Source: Desulfobacillus sp041396245 (lineage in GTDB: Bacteria > Pseudomonadota > Gammaproteobacteria > Burkholderiales > Rhodocyclaceae). Taken from it: a stretch of 64,000 bases of DNA. This document shows positions 32,831-39,964 of the stretch, piece by piece. The position numbers and the translations under genes are program-made. Positions within the stretch are counted from its first letter, which is position 1. Each line of letters starts with the position of its first letter. Below the pieces are notes generated by a model. The model worked only from the letters and a program-made list of their open reading frames with translations, made no database searches and was not told the DNA's origin. Location: assembly GCA_041396245.1 (NCBI GenBank), contig JAWKYW010000002.1, forward strand, positions 248,001 through 312,000, read 5' to 3'.

Positions 32831-34104
32831 TGAACGATCTCCTGGTAAATGTCGCGCGGCGCGATCAGCCGGGTGTCGACGCGATGCAGGCCGACCACTT
32901 CGCAGGGCACCTTGCCGGCCGCCTGCGCCGCCTCGTAGGCGAGGCGCTCGACTTCGAGCCTGTACTGGCCGAGGTTGAGCTCGGCGACGATGACCTTCTT
33001 CGCGCGGGCGAGGTGCGGCGTGAACGCGCCGGCATCGGACGGCCAGAGGGTGATCGGCCGCAACAATCCGGCCTTGATGCCCTGGGCGCGCGCCTCCAGC
33101 ACGGCGTCCTTGGCGGCGCGGCCGGTGATGCCGTAGGCCACCACCAGCACCTCGGCATCGTCGGCCATGAAGTTCTCGGTCTTGAGGATGTCGGCGCGCG
33201 CTTCTTTGGTGTCGAGCTTGGCGTGGATGCGCTTCTGCAGCTGGTCGATCAGGCGCACGTCCTTGGTCGGCAGGCCCTTGCGGTTGTGGTAGAGGCCGGT
33301 GAAATGCGTGCGGTAGCCCTCGCCGAAGGGCGCCAGCGGCGGCACGCCGGAAGCGGTCTGGCCGAAGGCCTCGTAATCCTCCGGCGCGCCGGCCGGATAG
33401 GGGCGGTTGATGATCGGCACCAGATCGAGCGGCGGCAGCACCAGCGGCTCCTTCATCTGGCCGACCTTGGCATCCGGCAGCAGCAGCACCGGCGTGCGGT
33501 ACTTCTCGGCGATGTTGAAGGCGCGCACCGTCTCCTCCCAGCACTCCTGCGCCGTGGCCGGGGCAATGGCGACGATGGGGTGGTCGCCGTGGGTACCCCA
33601 GCGCGCCTGCATCACGTCGGACTGGCCGACGTCGGTGGGGCCGCCGGTGGATGGCCCGCCGCGCATGACGTTGACGACGACGAGGGGGATTTCCAGGATG
33701 CAGGCGTAGCCGAGGTTCTCCTGCTTGAGCGAGAAGCCCGGCCCGGAGGTGCCGGTGAAGGCCTTGACGCCGCCGAGCGAGGCGCCGATGGCGGCGGCGA
33801 TGCCGGCGATCTCGTCCTCCATCTGCAGGTAGCTGCCGCCGTGGCCCATGATGTAGCGGGCCGAATATTCCAGCACCTCGGTGGAGGGCGTGATCGGATA
33901 GCCGCCGAAGAAGCGCGCCCCGGCTTCGAGCGCCGCCTGGGCGATGGCGTCGTTGCCGCCGAGGGTGGCGCGCCGCACCCGCGTGAGGCGCCCGGCCTGG
34001 ATGGCCTCCTGCACTGCATTCACCCGCCGCAGATCGATGACCTGTGCCGGGCCCGCTGCCGGTGCGCGTCGCACCGCCGCGGACTCCGCCGCTGCTACTG
34101 ACAT
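32827..34104 (-). CDS. korA: 2-oxoacid:ferredoxin oxidoreductase alpha subunit
   Basis: A 425-residue alpha subunit, first gene of the five-gene OFOR cluster. Domain I has FFGGYPITPSTEVLEY (YPITPS at 69) and FTGTSGPGFSLKQENLGYA; then VVNVMRGGPSTGGPTDVGQSD (shown in part: RGGPSTGGPT), which is standard for KorA/VorB; domain II has VLVVAYGITGRAAKDAV. No gamma domain at the N-terminus, unlike many KorA proteins; the gamma part is instead fused to beta in the next gene. In Thauera-type aromatic degraders, KorAB supplies reduced ferredoxin to benzoyl-CoA reductase; whether this host does so cannot be seen here. Confidence 0.92.
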   Translation of the reverse strand: MSVAAAESAAVRRAPAAGPAQVIDLRRVNAVQEAIQAGRLTRVRRATLGGNDAIAQAALEAGARFFGGYPITPSTEVLEYSARYIMGHGGSYLQMEDEIAGIAAAIGASLGGVKAFTGTSGPGFSLKQENLGYACILEIPLVVVNVMRGGPSTGGPTDVGQSDVMQARWGTHGDHPIVAIAPATAQECWEETVRAFNIAEKYRTPVLLLPDAKVGQMKEPLVLPPLDLVPIINRPYPAGAPEDYEAFGQTASGVPPLAPFGEGYRTHFTGLYHNRKGLPTKDVRLIDQLQKRIHAKLDTKEARADILKTENFMADDAEVLVVAYGITGRAAKDAVLEARAQGIKAGLLRPITLWPSDAGAFTPHLARAKKVIVAELNLGQYRLEVERLAYEAAQAAGKVPCEVVGLHRVDTRLIAPRDIYQEIVQ

Positions 34105-34210
34105 GGTTTCCTCGCTCCTGGACGCGCCCCGCCGCGATGCCTCACGGCTTCATTTCAGGCGCAGATTTTTGATGTATAAGCAATTTCCCCCACCGACTAC
34201 CGTAACGCGC

Positions 34211-34239
34211 ACGATAGCGGAGTCGGCGGGAATTCTCAA
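34211..34239 (-). promoter_or_regulatory. Candidate sigma-70 promoter for the OFOR operon
   Basis: Minus strand -35 TTGAGA (34234-34239) and -10 TATCGT (34211-34216) with a 17-base spacer, about 100 bases before korA. The rest of the 288-base gap (34105-34392) shows no gene and no repeat. Confidence 0.4.
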
Positions 34240-34392
34240 CTTTGCTGATGGGGGTATTCGCCGATCTTTTGACTTGAGGCAAAAGTCGTGCAGGGCGACT
34301 TTCGGCGCAGGCTAACCTTGGCGCAAGCCGAGATTAAGCCGCGAAAGCGGGGGCCGGAGCCGAATGTCGCCGTGCCGGGCGGGACGGCGGAT

Positions 34393-34668
34393 TCAGCGCT
34401 TCAGGTTGCGGTAGAAGTTCTCGTGGGTGCCGACCAGCAGCAGCACGCGCGTGGCCGGATCGTATTCGTAAGCCAGCAGGTACAACTGCCTGACGCAGTC
34501 GAACTTGAAAACGTGGATGCCGGCCAGGTCGCCCTTCTTCGCTTCGCCCAGCGTCGGGTCGCGCACGATGTCGGCGACCGCCTGGTCGACCGCATCCTTC
34601 TGCCTGTTGTGCAGCTTCTTGTAGGCGCGCAGGAAGGCATTGGTCTGAAGGACGGCGACGTCAGTCAC
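34393..34668 (-). CDS. RelE/ParE-family toxin
   Basis: A 91-residue toxin of the RelE/ParE fold. Typical features are the basic helical N-terminus (LRAYKKLHNRQKDAVDQAV), the central GIHVFKF and LYLLAYEYD strands and the closing LLVGTHENFYRNLKR. It could be an mRNA interferase or a gyrase poison; the sequence does not decide. Its start overlaps the end of the antitoxin gene by 8 bases, the usual antitoxin-first order. Confidence 0.85.
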   Translation of the reverse strand: MTDVAVLQTNAFLRAYKKLHNRQKDAVDQAVADIVRDPTLGEAKKGDLAGIHVFKFDCVRQLYLLAYEYDPATRVLLLVGTHENFYRNLKR

Positions 34669-34888
34669 GGAACTGGCCCGGCGCGAAGCCCGGCAGCTGC
34701 TTGCGGTCTTCCGCCCGGGCGATCAGCAGTTCCCTGACGAAGTCGATGGGCAGGTCGGGATTGTCGAGCGCGGCCTTGCCGACCTTGGCCCAGAATTCGA
34801 GCTGGCCGGCGATGGTGCGGCACTCGCCCTTGGAGGCGGCCTTGGCCTGTTCGTACAGTTCGTCGTCGATGCGGACGGGCATGCTCAT
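34661..34888 (-). CDS. ParD-like antitoxin
   Basis: A 75-residue protein beginning MSMPVRIDDELYEQAKAASK, the ribbon-helix-helix start of ParD-like antitoxins, followed by RTIAGQLEFWAKVGKAALDNPDL, seen in the TA_ParD-like family (listed as RTIAGQLEFWAKVGKAAL). The C-terminal half would bind the toxin. The ATG at 34888 has GGAG upstream. A TACATTTGTAGCATATCGTAGCA stretch just upstream contains repeated GTAGCA and TGCTACA half-sites, a candidate autoregulatory operator (half-sites TGCTACA at about 34902 and TGTAGCA at about 34912). Confidence 0.82.
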   Translation of the reverse strand: MSMPVRIDDELYEQAKAASKGECRTIAGQLEFWAKVGKAALDNPDLPIDFVRELLIARAEDRKQLPGFAPGQFRD

Positions 34889-34992
34889 GGCTTTCTCCGG
34901 TTTGCTACATTTGTAGCATATCGTAGCAAAATGAAAACCGGCTGGCAAACCCGCCCCTCTCCCCAGCCCCTCCCCGCATGCGGGAAGAGGGG

Positions 34993-36213
34993 TCAGGAAT
35001 CCCGCTCTTCCGGCGGCTTCAGATTGCCGAAGGCGCGCCAGAGCATGAGGTCGTAGGCGATCTTCATGCCGGCGCCGATGAAGAGCGGCGCGGCGAGCGA
35101 GGCGGCCTGCATCAGCCAGCCGGCGAAGCTCGGCGCCACCGCCCAGCCGCCGAGGCGCACCAGGTGCGTCACGCCCGAGGCATAGGTGCGCTCTTCCGGC
35201 GCCACCACCGCCATGACGTAGGACTGGCGCGTCGGCACGTCCATCTCGACCAGGCCTTCGCGCAGCAGGAAGAGGATCGCTGCCACCCCGAAGTTCGGCG
35301 CGAAGGCGACCGACGCCAGCAGCAGGCTCGACGGGATGTGGGTAAACACCATGGTATTCACCAGCCCGATGCGTTCGGCCAGCCAGGCCGCGCCGAGGTG
35401 CGAAAGGGCGTTGAGCACGCGCGCGGCGAAGAACAGGCCGCCGATCCAGGCGGCGGAGACGGCGAAGCGCTCGAAGAAGAAATAGGAGAGCAGCGCCGAG
35501 CCGAGGAAGCCGCCGGCGATGCTGTCGATGGCGAACAGGGCGGAAATTTTCCAGACGATCTTTCTGCTTTCCGGCGAGACGGACCGACGCACGGCCGTCG
35601 CGCCGGTCTCCGCGGCGGGCGAGAGCGCGAGGGCCAGCGGCGCGCCGGCGGCGAGCAGCGCCGCGTAGAGCAGGAACATGGCGCGGAACGCCTGCGTCTC
35701 TTCGATGCCGAACGAAGCAAGCAAGGTCGGCAGCGCCGCCAGCAGCGCGCCCAGCGCGTGGCCGATGTCGGTCAGCAGGTTGTAGCGGGCGAAGGCGTTG
35801 GTGCGGCCGGCGGCGTCGGTGGTGGCCGGCAGGATGGCCTGCTCCAGCACCAGCGCCGCGCCACGGTCGCGCCCCATGCCGTTGAGGATGCCGACGAAGG
35901 CCGCCGCCGCCATCGCCCAGGGTTCGGAGACGAGCGCCGCGCCGAGGCCGCCGACGGCGCCGAGCAGGGACAGCCCGAGCAGGCAGCGCCGCCGGCCGAG
36001 GCGGTCGCCGGCCCAGGTCACGATCACCAGTGCCAGCGTGGCGCCGGCCAGACCCGCCGAGAGCACGGCGCCGATGGCAGCGGCGGAAAAGCCGAGCCGC
36101 GCCAAAGTCAGTCCCAGCAGCACGCCGGCCATGCCGGTGGCGAGCGCGCGCAGGAAGGCGGCGGCGTAAATAAGCCGGCGGTCAGCGATCGATGCCCGGG
36201 TTTCGGTTTTCAT
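34993..36213 (-). CDS. MFS transporter
   Basis: Major facilitator superfamily permease of 406 residues with about 12 hydrophobic spans. The loop 2-3 signature GDRLGRRRCLLG is present. The start at 36213 is preferred because upstream in-frame sequence runs over the divergent DMT gene. Substrate is unknown. The gene is divergent from the His-tailed DMT exporter with only 52 bases between them, so a shared control region is likely. The span LLGLTLARLG is partly encoded by the complement of the word GGGACTGACTTT. Confidence 0.85.
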   Translation of the reverse strand: MKTETRASIADRRLIYAAAFLRALATGMAGVLLGLTLARLGFSAAAIGAVLSAGLAGATLALVIVTWAGDRLGRRRCLLGLSLLGAVGGLGAALVSEPWAMAAAAFVGILNGMGRDRGAALVLEQAILPATTDAAGRTNAFARYNLLTDIGHALGALLAALPTLLASFGIEETQAFRAMFLLYAALLAAGAPLALALSPAAETGATAVRRSVSPESRKIVWKISALFAIDSIAGGFLGSALLSYFFFERFAVSAAWIGGLFFAARVLNALSHLGAAWLAERIGLVNTMVFTHIPSSLLLASVAFAPNFGVAAILFLLREGLVEMDVPTRQSYVMAVVAPEERTYASGVTHLVRLGGWAVAPSFAGWLMQAASLAAPLFIGAGMKIAYDLMLWRAFGNLKPPEERDS

Positions 36214-36265
36214 GGTCGAAGATCGCTTTGGCCGAGCGGTGGAAGTAGTGCAAACTTTACCTGAA

Positions 36266-37309
36266 ATGACACTCTCCACCACCGGGCTCGCCCTGCTCGC
36301 CGCCGCGCTGTTCGGCGCCAGCACGCCCTTCGTCAAGCTGCTGGTCGGCGATGCCTCTGCGCTGATCCTGGCGGGATTGCTCTACCTCGGCAGCGGCCTC
36401 GGCCTCGCGGCGGCGCGGCTCGCGCGCGACCGCGGCTGGCGTCCGGGCGGACTTGCGGGAGCGGAATGGCTGTGGTTCGCCGGTGCCATCGCCTTCGGCG
36501 GCATGCTCGGCCCGCTGCTGCTGGTCGCCGGCCTCGCCCATACGCCGGCCGGCACGGCTTCGCTGCTGCTCAACCTGGAGGCGGTGCTGACGGCCGTGCT
36601 GGCCTGGGTCGTTTTCCGCGAGCACGCCGGGCGCCGCATCGTCCTCGGCATGGCGCTGATCGTGGCGGGCGGCATCGCGCTGTCCTGGCCGTCTGGCGAG
36701 GCCGGCGCCGGCAGCCTCGCCGGACCGCTGGCCATCGCCGGCGCCTGCCTGTGCTGGGCCATCGACAACAACCTGACGCGCAAGGTGTCGGCTTCGGACG
36801 CGCTGTTCATCGCCGGCGTGAAGGGACTGGTCGCCGGGTCGGTCAACCTCGGCCTGGCGCTCGCTCTCGGTCAGGCCTTGCCGGCGTGGACGCTGGCGGG
36901 CGCGGCCATGTCCGTCGGCCTGCTCGGCTACGGCCTGAGCCTGGTGCTCTTCGTAATCTCCCTGCGCGAGCTGGGCACCGCGCGCACCGGCGCCTACTTC
37001 TCCACCGCGCCCTTCGTCGGCGCCGCACTCGCCATTGTCCTGCTCAACGAGCCCGCGCCGGCGCCGTTCTGGCTGGCCGCCGGCCTCATGGGCATCGGCG
37101 TCTGGCTGCACCTGACCGAGCGCCATGGACACCTGCATGAACACGAGCCGCTCGCCCACAGCCACGCGCACATGCATGACGCGCACCACCAGCACGATCA
37201 CGAATTCACTTGGGACGGGTGCGAGCCCCACACCCATCCGCACGCCCACGCGCCGATCGCCCACAGCCACCGGCATTTCCCGGACATCCACCACCGGCAC
37301 GGGCACTGA
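36266..37309 (+). CDS. DMT (EamA) family transporter with histidine-rich C-terminal tail
   Basis: Ten-span drug/metabolite transporter (two EamA repeats, residues 1-285) followed by a tail of about 62 residues containing 23 His (blocks such as HSHAHMHDAHHQHDH and HRHFPDIHHRHGH) and one Cys. Such tails bind Zn, Ni, Co or Cu and occur on metal transporters and chaperones, so a metal or metal-complex substrate, or metal gating, is likely. The start at 36266 matches the first span. Divergent from the MFS gene. Confidence 0.85.
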   Translation: MTLSTTGLALLAAALFGASTPFVKLLVGDASALILAGLLYLGSGLGLAAARLARDRGWRPGGLAGAEWLWFAGAIAFGGMLGPLLLVAGLAHTPAGTASLLLNLEAVLTAVLAWVVFREHAGRRIVLGMALIVAGGIALSWPSGEAGAGSLAGPLAIAGACLCWAIDNNLTRKVSASDALFIAGVKGLVAGSVNLGLALALGQALPAWTLAGAAMSVGLLGYGLSLVLFVISLRELGTARTGAYFSTAPFVGAALAIVLLNEPAPAPFWLAAGLMGIGVWLHLTERHGHLHEHEPLAHSHAHMHDAHHQHDHEFTWDGCEPHTHPHAHAPIAHSHRHFPDIHHRHGH

Positions 37310-37329
37310 CGCACCCGCCGAGCCTGCGC

Positions 37330-37592
37330 TAGGTGTGATGGCCCAATAGGTTGTTTCTGTTCATTCGGACTGAGTCTGAGAGACTTGGAGGTGCGAACCG
37401 ACCAACTACTCTCAGGAGATCAGCCGAATGAACATGCATAAGAATGCCCGACTCACTTTTGCCCGTCGACTGGAAATGGTGCTGGACATGACCGAGCGAG
37501 GTTTGACTCCCGGCGCGGACACTGAAGGCTCGCCTTGTCGCGGAGACGGACTTTCCCCAGACAGTCGCGGCCCGAAAATTGTATTGTTATAG
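37330..37592 (+). pseudogene. IS481-type transposase remnant
   Basis: A left end resembling IS481 elements (TGATGGCCCAATAGGTTG, from about 37335) is followed by a short frame from 37428 encoding MNMHKNARLTFARRLEMVLD, the usual start of IS481 transposases. Homology ends near residue 30 and the frame closes at 37592 after unrelated sequence. The HTH, the DDE domain and the right end are missing. The 331-base gap before chrB therefore holds an IS fragment and the chrB promoter. Confidence 0.75.
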
Positions 37593-37612
37593 TTACACTT
37601 TTTTTGTAATAT
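37584..37612 (+). promoter_or_regulatory. Candidate chrBA promoter
   Basis: TTGTTA (37584-37589), 17-base spacer, TAATAT (37607-37612), inside an AT-rich island with a T7 run, about 30 bases before chrB. It abuts the IS481 remnant, so the element may have brought or remodelled the promoter. Confidence 0.45.
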
Positions 37613-37640
37613 CTCTAACATCGTCAAACAGGTCGCCTCG

Positions 37641-38552
37641 ATGAACTTCCTCGCCCTCTTCGTCACCCTGCCGACGCGGCAGTCCGCCGGGCGCATGCGC
37701 GTCTGGCGTGCCCTGCGCGCGCTCGGCTGCGCCACGCTGCGCGACGGGGTGTACCTGCTGCCCGAGTCCGAGACGCATGCCGCTGCCCTGGCGGAGGTCG
37801 CCGGGGAAGTGAGGCGCGTCGAGGGCGGCGCCGATCTGTTCCTGCTCAACGGGCGCGACGCGCCGCAGCAGGCGCGCCTCGCAGCGCTGTTCGACCGCAG
37901 CGACGACTATGCCCGCCTGCTCGCGGCGATCGGCAAGTCCAAACGCGGCGACGCCAGGGCGCTGCGCACGCTGCGCCGGGATTTCGCCGCGCTCTCCGCC
38001 ATCGACTTCTTCCCCGGCGAGGCCATGCGCCAGACTGAAGAGGCGCTCAAGGCGCGCGAAGCCGCCGCCAGCGGCGAGCCGGGCAGCACAGCGGGAAGGA
38101 TTCGCCGTCTTGCGCAGACCGACTTTTCCGGGCGCACCTGGGCGACGCGCAAGCACCTGTGGGTGGACCGCATGGCCTCGGCCTGGCTGATCCGCCGCTT
38201 CATCGACCGCAAGGCGAAATTCCTCTGGCTCGACGAGGCGAAGCGCTGCCCGAAACGGGCGCTCGGCTTCGACTTCGACGGCGCGGCCTTCACCCACGTC
38301 GGCGGCCGCGTCACCTTCGAGGTGCTGGCCGCCAGCTTCGGCCTCGACGCCGACCCGGCGCTCGCGCGCATCGCGCAGATCGTGCATTGCCTCGACGTCG
38401 GCGGCGTGCCGGTCGCAGAGGCGGCGGGCATCGAGGCGGTGCTGGCCGGGCTGCGTGCCGGCGCAGCCGATGACGACAAGCTGCTGGCGGAGGCCAGCCG
38501 CGTCTTCGACGGCCTCTACAAAAATTTCCGGCAGGAAAACAGCCATGAGTGA
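37641..38552 (+). CDS. chrB: Chromate resistance protein ChrB
   Basis: A 303-residue ChrB homologue. The N-terminal half (RMRVWRALRALGCATLRDGVYLLP) is a winged-helix-like domain proposed to sense chromate and control chrA; the C-terminal half begins WATRKHLWVDRMASAWLIRRFID, the ChrB C-terminal domain with Arg/Lys/His residues. The AT-rich region directly upstream holds its likely promoter. The stop overlaps chrA by 8 bases, so expression is coupled. Confidence 0.93.
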   Translation: MNFLALFVTLPTRQSAGRMRVWRALRALGCATLRDGVYLLPESETHAAALAEVAGEVRRVEGGADLFLLNGRDAPQQARLAALFDRSDDYARLLAAIGKSKRGDARALRTLRRDFAALSAIDFFPGEAMRQTEEALKAREAAASGEPGSTAGRIRRLAQTDFSGRTWATRKHLWVDRMASAWLIRRFIDRKAKFLWLDEAKRCPKRALGFDFDGAAFTHVGGRVTFEVLAASFGLDADPALARIAQIVHCLDVGGVPVAEAAGIEAVLAGLRAGAADDDKLLAEASRVFDGLYKNFRQENSHE

Positions 38553-39897
38553 CATTCCCGCCGCCGCACCGCCGGCACCCACGCTCGGCGAAGCCTTCCT
38601 CTACTGGCTCAAGCTCGGCTTCATCAGCTTCGGCGGCCCGGCCGGGCAGATTTCCATGATGCACCAGGAGCTGGTCGAGCGCCGGCGCTGGATCTCCGAG
38701 CGACGCTTCCTGCACGCACTCAACTATTGCATGCTGCTGCCCGGCCCCGAGGCGACGCAGCTGGCCGTCTACATCGGCTGGATGATGCACCGCACGCCCG
38801 GCGGCATCGTCGCCGGCGTGCTGTTCGTGCTGCCCTCGCTGTTCCTCCTCATCCTGCTCACCTGGATCTACCTCGCCTTCGGCAACCTGCCCGTGGTGGC
38901 CGGCATCCTCTACGGCATCAAGCCGGCGGTGACCGCCATCGTCGTCTTCGCCGCCTGGCGCATCGGCTCGCGCGCCCTGAAGAACGGCGTGCTGTGGACG
39001 ATGGCGGCGGCGGCCTTCGTCGCCATCTTCGCCTTCGACGTGCCCTTCCCCGCCATCGTCCTCGCCGCCGCCCTCCTCGGCTACGTCGGCGGCCAGCTCG
39101 TACCGGAGAAGTTCAAGGCCGGCGGCGGCCACGGCGCCGCCGACAAGCATTTCGGCCCGGCCCTCATCGACGACGACACGCCCCAGCCATCCTGGGTGCG
39201 CTTCTCCTGGGGCCGGCTGATCGGCTACAGCGCTGTCGGCCTCGCGCTCTGGGCCGGCGCCATGGCGCTGCTGATGGCGCAGGGCGGCTGGACCGGCGTG
39301 CTGACGCAGATGGGCTGGTTCTTCACCAAGGCGGCGCTGCTCACCTTCGGCGGCGCTTATGCCGTGCTGCCCTACGTGTATCAGGGCGGCGTCGAGACCT
39401 ACGGCTGGCTCACCGGCCCGCAGATGATCGATGGCCTGGCGCTGGGCGAGACCACGCCGGGGCCGCTGATCATGGTGGTGGCCTTCGTCGGCTTCGTCGG
39501 CGGCTGGACCAAGGAAATATTCGGCACCGAGTCGCTGTTCCTCGCCGGCGCGGCGGGCGCGGCGGTAGCGACCTTCTTCACCTTCCTGCCCTCGTTCCTG
39601 TTCATCCTCGTCGGCGGCCCGCTGGTGGAAGCGACCCACGGCGAGATCAGGTTCACCGCGCCGCTGACCGGCATCACCGCCGCGGTGGTCGGCGTCATCG
39701 TGAACCTCGCCGTGTTCTTCGCCTGGCACGTGCTGTGGCCGCAGGGCAGCACGGCGGCACCTTTCGCCGGCGGCTTCGAATGGCCGGCGGCGCTGATCGG
39801 CCTGGCCGCCGCCATCGCCCTGTTCCGTTTCAAGCTCGGCATCATGCCGGTGATCGGCGCCTGCGCGACGGCGGGGCTGATGATGTCGTTCGCATAA
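38545..39897 (+). CDS. chrA: Chromate transporter ChrA
   Basis: CHR-family inner-membrane antiporter of 450 residues, exporting chromate. It has two homologous halves, each with the family signature: FISFGGPAGQISMMHQELVE in the first and LLTFGGAYAVLPYVYQGGVE in the second, as well as LPGPEATQLAVYIGW and GETTPGPLIMVVAFVGF. About ten to twelve spans. Start at 38545 overlaps chrB. Sulfate competes in this family; sulfate-type carriers (SulP) follow directly. Confidence 0.94.
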   Translation: MSDIPAAAPPAPTLGEAFLYWLKLGFISFGGPAGQISMMHQELVERRRWISERRFLHALNYCMLLPGPEATQLAVYIGWMMHRTPGGIVAGVLFVLPSLFLLILLTWIYLAFGNLPVVAGILYGIKPAVTAIVVFAAWRIGSRALKNGVLWTMAAAAFVAIFAFDVPFPAIVLAAALLGYVGGQLVPEKFKAGGGHGAADKHFGPALIDDDTPQPSWVRFSWGRLIGYSAVGLALWAGAMALLMAQGGWTGVLTQMGWFFTKAALLTFGGAYAVLPYVYQGGVETYGWLTGPQMIDGLALGETTPGPLIMVVAFVGFVGGWTKEIFGTESLFLAGAAGAAVATFFTFLPSFLFILVGGPLVEATHGEIRFTAPLTGITAAVVGVIVNLAVFFAWHVLWPQGSTAAPFAGGFEWPAALIGLAAAIALFRFKLGIMPVIGACATAGLMMSFA

Positions 39898-39964
39898 TAG
39901 GAATGCGCGACGGCCAAGCCTGTGCTACGCTGATGGCCATCGCTTGACGATCAGGAGACCCGGC

